Positions 21,394-27,641 of a stretch of 28,670 nucleotides of DNA are shown here, in pieces. Position 1 is the stretch's first letter. Every line of letters begins with the position of its first letter. Source of the DNA: Fibrobacter sp. UBA4375 (GTDB lineage Bacteria > Fibrobacterota > Fibrobacteria > Fibrobacterales > Fibrobacteraceae); contig DGRZ01000059.1 in NCBI GenBank assembly GCA_002391195.1, forward strand, positions 311-28,980, read 5' to 3'. The notes under the pieces are model-generated. The model was not told the origin of the DNA. It did not search any database and was given only the letters and a program-made list of their open reading frames with translations. A program made the translations under genes and the position numbers.

Positions 21394-23151
21394 CTATAGC
21401 AAAAGCATTAAAGCCGTTGAACAGCCGCTAAAAACCAACACTAGGAATGTGCCCGCAATTCGGCGGCGTGCAGAGCCGTTCTCGGCAAAAATTCCTTCGA
21501 TCGACAAAAAAATACAGGGAATCAATACTGGAAGTATAAAGCGGAAATCATTACTGCACGAATATGGGTATTTCAGCCGTAGTGCAGCCACCGCCACAAC
21601 AAACATCACTACCTGGGTCAAGCAAAGTATAGTCTTTGCATTCCATCTTATTCGCCAGAGCCCCACCAGGGCAAACCCCACAAGGCCCAACAGCGAAATA
21701 CTGATAATGGTTGCAAGCCAGTTCCCAGCCGTCGTTTTCAGCAACTGGAATTCCCCGAAAAGGGATGTCTTTGCGAGATAATTCAAGAAATACTGCCGGC
21801 CCATGTTGTCATCCCAGGCACTAGTGTAAGGGTGGGTCAAGAAGTTTTCCAAATCAAAATAAAGCATATTACCCGGCTGTGCCCCCACAATCAAGGCGCT
21901 GTTCAAATTCTTGGAGTTGCCCACAATATCGGGATTGAACAGAACAAGGCCTCCCACGATGCCACAAAGGGCCAAGAACAGCACAAGGCCGACATATTCC
22001 GATTTCTTCTTGCGTTCAAAGGACAGCAATCTGCTGGGAACAAAATAGACAAGGAACATCAATCCGAGCATGGCGATGGTAATGATTCCCGTGGATTTTG
22101 CCCAATAGGCCATTGCCGCAAGGGCCACCGATAGAATCACATACGCTCCATTCCTTGTGGCCATATACCGCAAAATGGCCCAGAAACAAATCACATGCGC
22201 CATGCAAAACATGGCTTCGTTGGTAACCCTCGGAGACATCATGACAAGGGACGGCCAGAAAGTCCAAAGCAAGGCGGCAAGCCAAAAACCTCCACCCGTC
22301 AAAAGCATGCGCAGGCAATATAGCCCGAAAATCAAAGCCAAAGCCGACATAATAAAACTGTACCATTGGAGAGCTCTGGGCTTGGAATAATCGAACAGGA
22401 AAGAGGCTTCCCAGAAAGGTATTGCCGACAGGTAATAAAGGGGCGGGTGGTAGCAAGTCCAACATTCCTTATTGTCTGGAATGCGGTGCTCGTCAGCCAC
22501 GATTCCCACATATTCGATGTGACCATCAACATCATATGCCCGCTGGCTATAACTGGTTTCTTGGAAATAAGCCCCGCGTAAGGCAAGGCCCAGCAAGAAA
22601 ATCAACAATATTCCCTTATGTAACCGGAAGCGGGAACCGATCAAGAAAACAAGTAACCCGAAAAGAAACGCAGCAACAACAGAAAGTATTCGGGAACAGA
22701 AAGAGTCTGCCTTCATCAGGGCAGACAAACCTGCCGCTCCCCCATTGTTTCGGATTTTCAGGTCAAATTTATATTCGTTCTGCAATCCCGCATATTTTTC
22801 AAAATCTTGTTTTGTCAACGTGAATCCAGAAGCCCAATCACAATAGCCGGGAAAGCGCTTAGGATCTACGGACTTACCATTTATAGCCATATCCAAAACG
22901 CAATCATCGGGAACCAATTTAAGGCTCAATTCTTTAGACCATCCCGTATTCAATCCAAACTTGACAGAAAAAACTTCCCCTTGACCCATGCGTTCAAGAA
23001 TCGGAAGGACAACTTCTTTTGTTTCGCTCCGTCTTTCTAATGTGACATTTTTGATAACAGGTGCAGAAACTTTCAGCACTACTAACACAAAAGCAAGTAG
23101 CAGCACTATATAAAGTTCCGGCTGCCTAAAAATTTTCAGGATTCTTTTCAT
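21394..23151 (-). CDS. GT-C fold membrane glycosyltransferase (GT39/ArnT-like), polytopic
   Basis: 585 residues. One N-terminal membrane helix (about 13-35), then a roughly 110-residue extracytoplasmic beta-rich domain ('FSVKFGLNTGWSKELSLKL', 'LQNEYKFDLKIRNNGG'), then about ten more membrane helices. After the second helix pair comes 'SYSQRAYDVDGHIEYVGIV', where the acidic pair is in the position of the catalytic loop of lipid-phosphate-sugar-dependent GT-C enzymes, followed by 'CWTCYHPPLYYLSAIPFW', matching the HPPLYY motif common in this superfamily. It probably transfers a sugar from a polyprenyl-phosphate donor on the outer face of the inner membrane. It starts 13 nt after the flavoenzyme gene and is the last gene of the gtrA group. 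Donor and acceptor unknown. Confidence 0.8.
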   Translation of the reverse strand: MKRILKIFRQPELYIVLLLAFVLVVLKVSAPVIKNVTLERRSETKEVVLPILERMGQGEVFSVKFGLNTGWSKELSLKLVPDDCVLDMAINGKSVDPKRFPGYCDWASGFTLTKQDFEKYAGLQNEYKFDLKIRNNGGAAGLSALMKADSFCSRILSVVAAFLFGLLVFLIGSRFRLHKGILLIFLLGLALRGAYFQETSYSQRAYDVDGHIEYVGIVADEHRIPDNKECWTCYHPPLYYLSAIPFWEASFLFDYSKPRALQWYSFIMSALALIFGLYCLRMLLTGGGFWLAALLWTFWPSLVMMSPRVTNEAMFCMAHVICFWAILRYMATRNGAYVILSVALAAMAYWAKSTGIITIAMLGLMFLVYFVPSRLLSFERKKKSEYVGLVLFLALCGIVGGLVLFNPDIVGNSKNLNSALIVGAQPGNMLYFDLENFLTHPYTSAWDDNMGRQYFLNYLAKTSLFGEFQLLKTTAGNWLATIISISLLGLVGFALVGLWRIRWNAKTILCLTQVVMFVVAVAALRLKYPYSCSNDFRFILPVLIPCIFLSIEGIFAENGSARRRIAGTFLVLVFSGCSTALMLLL

Positions 23152-23164
23152 TAAAAATACCGAT

Positions 23165-24793
23165 CTAGGCCTTCTTTCCTTCGTGGTAGTCTTCTTCGCT
23201 GTTCACGTTCCAGAGGGCGGTCTTGTCGGCGGAGTTTTCGCGGATGCACTTTACCACTTCCATGGCAGCAAGCATACTGTGGTCCATGTTGTTGTACTTG
23301 TGCATGCCGTTACGACCCATCAGGAACAGGTTCTCAATCGGGTCCACATACTCACGAATCTTGTTGAACTCACCGTAAGTACCAAAGTAAGCCGGGTAGG
23401 CCTTCTTGATATGGAACACCACGGAATCGCGGACATCGGCAGGCCTCGCCACGTCTATCTTGTCAAGTTCGGCAATGGCGAACTTGATAAAGTCGGCATC
23501 GGGCATGCGCCACATCTCGTCGCCCTCGGTGGCGAAGTATTCGAGGCCGATCCACACCTTCTCGGGATCGGCCACCAGGTAAGGGCTCCAGTTGTTGAAA
23601 ATCTGGATACGGCCAAGTTTTACGTCAGATTCCTGCACGTAGATCCAGTTGTCGGCCACGAACTTGAGCTTGCTTTCGGGAGTACCCGGCCTTGCGGGGT
23701 TCTTGATGAGCAACTTGTCTAGAAGGAGGCCCACCGTAATGAAGTCGCGGTAAACCAGTCCGTCAGCCACGCGCTTGACTTCTGCCGGCACGAGCGTTTT
23801 TCCGTTGTCCATGGCGGCCACAAGTTCTTTTACCGGCATGGTGCTGAGGAAATAGTCGCAGGAAACCGTTTCCGTGGAATTTCCGCGGTCCACGATTACG
23901 CTTTCCACACGCTTGCCGTCGGTAGAGCGGTTCACGCCCACCACCTTCGAGTTCATGTGGATTTCGCCACCTTTCTCCAGCACCTTCTCGGCCACCGTTT
24001 CCCAGAGCTGGCCAGGTCCGAATTTCGGATAGAGGAACTGGCCTATCAGGCTCGTCTCGGTATCTTTCTGGCGAATATCCGCTCCATTGGCAGCTCCCGC
24101 TTCAGCCTTTTTCTTGCCGGCAACAATCTGCTTCACGGCATGCACCACGGTCTTCGTGATCGAAAGTCCCTTGATACGCTGGCCACCCCAGTCGGGGCTG
24201 ATCTTGTTGCAGGGTACGCCCCAAACCTTTTCGGTATAGTCCCTAAAGAAGGTGCGGTAAAGTTCCACGCCAAAGCGATTAATCATGAAATCTTCGAGAC
24301 TTTTTTCCTTACGGGCTGGCAAAAGCTGCACCTTGAGATAACTCATGCCTATCTTGAACATACGCCACAGGCCAAGGTTCCGGATGGTATCGCCGTTCAG
24401 GCTCACCGGGTAGTCAAAAAGCTTGCGAAGGAACAAAATACGGCTGAGGCGGCTACGGCAAAGCATCACGTAGTCCGTCTTTTCTGGATCGGGGCCTCCC
24501 TGCACCAGCGGAACGCTGCGCCCGATGGCGATGTCGTCCTTGCTGGCAGAGCCTTGCAACGGCAAAATCCCCTGCCACCAGTCCATTACCGTATCGCTCT
24601 TGCTGAAGAAACGGTGGCCGCCTATGTCCATACGGTTGCCATTGTAGCGGGCCGTGCGGGAAATTCCCCCGATAACATCTTCGGCTTCAAAAATCACAGG
24701 CTTCACACCTGTGGTGCGCAAAAGTTCCAGGGCAGCGGTCAGACCCGCAGGACCAGCTCCCGCGATGACGGCGACTTTCTTTTCTTCACTCAT
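23165..24793 (-). CDS. FAD-dependent amine-oxidase/UDP-galactopyranose-mutase-like flavoenzyme
   Basis: 542 residues. N-terminal FAD-binding Rossmann motif 'VAVIAGAGPAGLTAALEL' (GAGPAG at 12-17), 'VIFEAEDVIGGISRT' and 'MDIGGHRFFSKSD' are the signature of the amine oxidase/UGM-like/protoporphyrinogen oxidase-like group. The C-terminal part has 'IENLFLMGRNGMHKYNNMDH' where the second FAD segment lies. Enzymes of this type are repeatedly found in surface polysaccharide loci next to GtrA and glycosyltransferases. Longer than true UGM (about 370-390) and lacking an obvious UGM active-site set, so a ring-contraction activity is not claimed. Its ATG overlaps the gtrA stop (ATGA), so translation is coupled. 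Downstream GT-C begins 13 nt after its stop. Confidence 0.82.
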   Translation of the reverse strand: MSEEKKVAVIAGAGPAGLTAALELLRTTGVKPVIFEAEDVIGGISRTARYNGNRMDIGGHRFFSKSDTVMDWWQGILPLQGSASKDDIAIGRSVPLVQGGPDPEKTDYVMLCRSRLSRILFLRKLFDYPVSLNGDTIRNLGLWRMFKIGMSYLKVQLLPARKEKSLEDFMINRFGVELYRTFFRDYTEKVWGVPCNKISPDWGGQRIKGLSITKTVVHAVKQIVAGKKKAEAGAANGADIRQKDTETSLIGQFLYPKFGPGQLWETVAEKVLEKGGEIHMNSKVVGVNRSTDGKRVESVIVDRGNSTETVSCDYFLSTMPVKELVAAMDNGKTLVPAEVKRVADGLVYRDFITVGLLLDKLLIKNPARPGTPESKLKFVADNWIYVQESDVKLGRIQIFNNWSPYLVADPEKVWIGLEYFATEGDEMWRMPDADFIKFAIAELDKIDVARPADVRDSVVFHIKKAYPAYFGTYGEFNKIREYVDPIENLFLMGRNGMHKYNNMDHSMLAAMEVVKCIRENSADKTALWNVNSEEDYHEGKKA

Positions 24794-25269
24794 AAGGTAC
24801 CTTGGGAATTAGGATTCTTGCTTCCCGATTTAAAAAGAATAAACTTCCTTGCTAGGAAATTGTACAGAAGTACGATTATCGCCGCTCCTACCTTGGATAC
24901 CATCTCCTGAATATGGAGCACCCCGACGAAGACATACATCAGTAATTCATTCAGTCCCATCCCAAAGAGACTAATCAGCACAAAAACGACCACTTCCAGA
25001 AAAACGTGCTTTTCCATCTTGCGCTTTTCCGTGCTGAACACCCACCTTACAGTCAGGAGGTAGTTGACCACATTCCCCGCCGCAAGACCAATCAAGTTCG
25101 AAATCAGGTAATGAATGTCAAAATAGTAGAGGGCAAGCGCAAAAGCCCCAAAATCCACAATAAAGGCAAGTCCGCCAGTCACGAAATAACGCAAGAACTG
25201 GCCTACAATACCCCTTCGGCAGGGAATCTTCGATTTTATCTTTCCGAGTATGGAACTTTCGAAATCCAT
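24790..25269 (-). CDS. GtrA family membrane protein
   Basis: 159 residues with four predicted membrane helices, the fold and length of GtrA proteins. 'QFLRYFVTGGLAFIVDFGAF' and 'LIGLAAGNVVNYLLTVRWVF' are family hallmarks. GtrA-like proteins are thought to flip or chaperone polyprenyl-phosphate-linked sugars across the inner membrane. Placement at the head of a group with a flavoenzyme and a GT-C transferase supports a glycan-decoration role. Stop overlaps the next start (ATGA). The ATG is 5 nt after a TAACTTTT box. Divergent from the epimerase gene with 56 nt between the starts. Confidence 0.9.
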   Translation of the reverse strand: MDFESSILGKIKSKIPCRRGIVGQFLRYFVTGGLAFIVDFGAFALALYYFDIHYLISNLIGLAAGNVVNYLLTVRWVFSTEKRKMEKHVFLEVVVFVLISLFGMGLNELLMYVFVGVLHIQEMVSKVGAAIIVLLYNFLARKFILFKSGSKNPNSQGTL

Positions 25270-25274
25270 TGCAA

Positions 25275-25282
25275 AAAAGTTA
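25275..25282 (-). promoter_or_regulatory. TAACTTTT box 5 nt before gtrA ATG
   Basis: Minus-strand TAACTTTT ends 5 nt before the ATG at 25269. Shared divergent region with the epimerase gene, for which no equally placed box was seen (TAATTCTA at 25301-25308 is the closest). Confidence 0.4.
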
Positions 25283-25325
25283 GTAATTTTACCCCCAAAG
25301 TAATTCTACACATAGGGTATTAGCC

Positions 25326-26363
25326 ATGTCCTGTTTCCTGATTACCGGCGGCGCCGGATTCTTTGGCTCCATTCTCAAAAAGGAGCTCCTTGCAAAGGGT
25401 CACAAATGCGTAAGCATCGACCTTTGTCCCGACCCAGACAAGCACGAAAACCTTACTAGCATATTGGGGGACATCCGCGACAAGAAGCTGGTTGAAAAGA
25501 TATTCAGCGAAAACCAGTTTGACGCCATATTCCACCTGGCCGCCATGCTGGCCCACGACCGCAAGCGCATCAACAACCTGTGGACATCCAACGTAGATGG
25601 CACAGAAATTATTGCCGACGCCTGTATCCGCCACGATGTAAACAAACTTGTATTCACATCTTCAAACTGTCTCTGGGCAAAGAACTTCGACGACCCCGTC
25701 ACCGAAGCAGAAGAACCCAACCCCATCGAGATTTACGGCAAGTCCAAGCTGGAAGGGGAAAAGATTCTCTTCGCCCGCAAGGACAAGCTGAACTCTGTCA
25801 TCTTCCGCTGTCCTACCATCATGGACGAAGGCCGACTCGGACTGCTTTCCATCCTCTTTGAATTTATTGACGAAAACCGAAAACTCTGGATGGTAGGCGA
25901 CGGAAACAACCGTTACCAGTTTATCTACGCGAAGGACTTGGCCAACGCCTGTGAACTCGCCTTGAATTACCAAGGGACCACCGTATTCAACATCGGCTCG
26001 GACAACGTGAAGACCTTCAACGAGGTGTACAGCTACGTCATCGAGCATGGCAAGTCAAAATCCAGGCTGGCCCATTTCCCCAAATGGTTTATTATCCCTT
26101 GCATGAAGCTCGCCAGCAAGCTCGGCATTTCGCCCCTCGGCCCCTACCAGTACAAGATGATTGCCAGCACCTTCGTTTTCGACACGTCAAAAATCAAGAA
26201 AGAACTGGGCTTCCAGCCCACAAAGACCAACGAAGAAATGCTGCTCCGCGCCTATGAATTCTACCACCAGAACCGCAAGGCCATCGAACACCGCACCAAC
26301 GTCTCGGCCCACAACGAGTGCGCCAAGATGGGCGTCATCCGGCTGCTGAAATGGCTTTCGTAA
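25326..26363 (+). CDS. NAD-dependent epimerase/dehydratase (extended SDR)
   Basis: 345 residues. N-terminal NAD-binding loop 'LITGGAGFFGS' (TGGAGFFG at 7-14), 'ILGDIRD', 'AIFHLAAMLA', 'LVFTSSNCLWA' and the catalytic Tyr137/Lys141 in 'IYGKSKLEGE'; substrate side includes 'VIFRCPTIMDEGRLGLLS' and 'FQPTKTNEEMLLRAYEFY'. Likely modifies a nucleotide sugar or a polyprenyl-linked sugar in the cytoplasm; substrate cannot be told. Divergent from gtrA, which suggests that it supplies the sugar handled by the GtrA/flavoenzyme/GT-C group. No ribosome site is evident. Confidence 0.9.
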   Translation: MSCFLITGGAGFFGSILKKELLAKGHKCVSIDLCPDPDKHENLTSILGDIRDKKLVEKIFSENQFDAIFHLAAMLAHDRKRINNLWTSNVDGTEIIADACIRHDVNKLVFTSSNCLWAKNFDDPVTEAEEPNPIEIYGKSKLEGEKILFARKDKLNSVIFRCPTIMDEGRLGLLSILFEFIDENRKLWMVGDGNNRYQFIYAKDLANACELALNYQGTTVFNIGSDNVKTFNEVYSYVIEHGKSKSRLAHFPKWFIIPCMKLASKLGISPLGPYQYKMIASTFVFDTSKIKKELGFQPTKTNEEMLLRAYEFYHQNRKAIEHRTNVSAHNECAKMGVIRLLKWLS

Positions 26364-26370
26364 ATAAGTC

Positions 26371-27558
26371 CTACAAATAAAATGCAGACACCAGGGCAAT
26401 CATGCCTTGGTGGTCTTTTTTTGCAGTCATCTCGCGGATGCTGTGCATGCTGAGCATAGGCTCGCCGATATCCACTGTCGGGATCCCGAGGCTTGCTGAA
26501 ACGGCAGGGCCTACCGTTGAGCCGCAGGGCATGTCGTTACGCATGACGAATGTCTGATACGGAATGTTATTTTGTTCGCAAATCAGTTTAAACTGGGCGT
26601 TAGAGAACACATCGCTGGCATAACGCTTTTGCGCATTGACCTTGAGGACAATTCCACCGCCCAGAACCGGGGCGTGGTTCGGCTCGTGCTTGGCTACAAA
26701 GTTCGGGTGGCAAGCGTGGGCCATGTCGATGGAAAGGGCGAGTGAATTCGGAGTTCGGAATTCGGAATTCGGAGTTAAAGAATCCAAAACACTTTTCAAA
26801 AAATTGCCGGCGGCACCTTCGCGGGTGTTGGAGCCTACCTCTTCGTTGTTGAAGAAGGCGGCTACCTGGAAATCCCGCTCCGAAGGTTCCGCCTTGGCAA
26901 AGGCTTCTGCAATGGCATGGCAGCTGGAAAGGTTGTCAAGCCTGCCGGAATAAATCCATTCGTCTTCAAAGCCGCCCAGCTGTGCAGCTTGTGCATCGAA
27001 CAGCTGCACGTCGAAATCCAGAAGGCGCGCCCCCAGAGGAAGCTCAGCCGACAAGGCCTCTGCAAAGCGTTCCTTGCCGCCGACTGCTGTCCACAGGGCG
27101 TTCAAGTCCGTCTGGGGGTTCACCTTCAGGCCGTCCTGGTTGACGTTTCGGTTCAGGTGGACTGCAAGCTGCGGAATGCGGAACAGCTTTTTTCCACGGA
27201 ACAACTTTGTCTGTACCTTGCCTTGCAGTTCGTAGGCCAAAAGTCCGGCATAACCCAAGTCACGGTCCAGCCAGCTGGCAAGAATAGGACTTCCGTATAC
27301 TTCAGGGTGTAGTGTCCGCACGCCCGCAGCCGAACAGTCCGGATTGGGGGTGATTTTCAACGTCGGGTAGTCCGTATGGGCAAGGGCGATTCTGAACTTA
27401 GATTCTGCACCTACCGTTCGAGGCAAGCGGACCGCAATCAGCGCTCCACCTCGTTCCAAAAGCCTTATTCCTGTTCCCACAGGTTCTAAAAGCTGTTTTA
27501 AAGTCTGAACCGTATGGTAGGGCGTTACCGAATCATTCAAAAATTCAAGGAAATTCAT
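26371..27558 (-). CDS. M18 family aminopeptidase with in-gene heptamer repeat
   Basis: 395 residues, slightly short for M18 (about 425-430). Cocatalytic zinc ligands are visible: His61/Asp63 region in 'ALAHTDYPTLK', Asp in 'YSGRLDNLSS', the Glu pair in 'AAFFNNEEVGSNTREGA', Asp in 'LSIDMAHACHPNF', and His in 'PMLSMHSIREM'. The start 'MNFLEFLNDSVTPYHTV' is typical. It removes N-terminal residues from peptides in the cytoplasm. Residues about 259-269 (TPNSEFRTPNS) are encoded by a 7-bp array at 26745-26779 and lie just before a metal-ligand strand, in a surface-loop position. The ATG follows a TATCTTTT box by 5 nt, and that box lies in the T-tract of the ahcY terminator. Stop is 8 nt from the convergent epimerase stop. 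Confidence 0.93.
   Translation of the reverse strand: MNFLEFLNDSVTPYHTVQTLKQLLEPVGTGIRLLERGGALIAVRLPRTVGAESKFRIALAHTDYPTLKITPNPDCSAAGVRTLHPEVYGSPILASWLDRDLGYAGLLAYELQGKVQTKLFRGKKLFRIPQLAVHLNRNVNQDGLKVNPQTDLNALWTAVGGKERFAEALSAELPLGARLLDFDVQLFDAQAAQLGGFEDEWIYSGRLDNLSSCHAIAEAFAKAEPSERDFQVAAFFNNEEVGSNTREGAAGNFLKSVLDSLTPNSEFRTPNSLALSIDMAHACHPNFVAKHEPNHAPVLGGGIVLKVNAQKRYASDVFSNAQFKLICEQNNIPYQTFVMRNDMPCGSTVGPAVSASLGIPTVDIGEPMLSMHSIREMTAKKDHQGMIALVSAFYL
26745..26779. repeat. heptamer tandem array inside the aminopeptidase gene
   Basis: Units on the plus strand: AATTCGG, AGTTCGG, AATTCGG, AATTCGG, AGTTAAA. Same family as 3477-3511 and (inverted) 11158-11192. Read on the minus strand it encodes a heptapeptide-period segment and contains no stop in any frame. 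Confidence 0.92.
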
Positions 27559-27563
27559 GCATT

Positions 27564-27571
27564 AAAAGATA
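27564..27571 (-). promoter_or_regulatory. TATCTTTT box 5 nt before aminopeptidase ATG
   Basis: Minus-strand TATCTTTT, 5 nt before the ATG at 27558 and overlapping the U-tract of the upstream terminator. No Shine-Dalgarno. Confidence 0.5.
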
Positions 27572-27600
27572 GAAACACCCCCGGTTATCCACCGAGGGTG
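27564..27600 (-). terminator. Rho-independent terminator of ahcY
   Basis: On the minus strand CACCCTCGG (27600-27592) pairs with CCGGGGGTG (27584-27576) including one G-T pair, loop of 7 nt, followed by TTTCTATCTTTT. It is 41 nt after the ahcY stop. Confidence 0.82.
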
Positions 27601-27641
27601 CTCTATTTAATGTATATCTGCGCGCTTATGGCGTTTGCCTA

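Noticed and set aside
23957..24910. 317-codon open frame opposite the flavoenzyme gene
   Set aside because: The opposite strand carries clear FAD-binding motifs and coupled starts; this frame is a by-product of its codon use.
21394..26363. DprE1/DprE2-type ribose-to-arabinose epimerase pair
   Set aside because: The flavoenzyme has amine-oxidase/UGM-type FAD motifs, not the VAO fold of DprE1; only the overall logic is similar.
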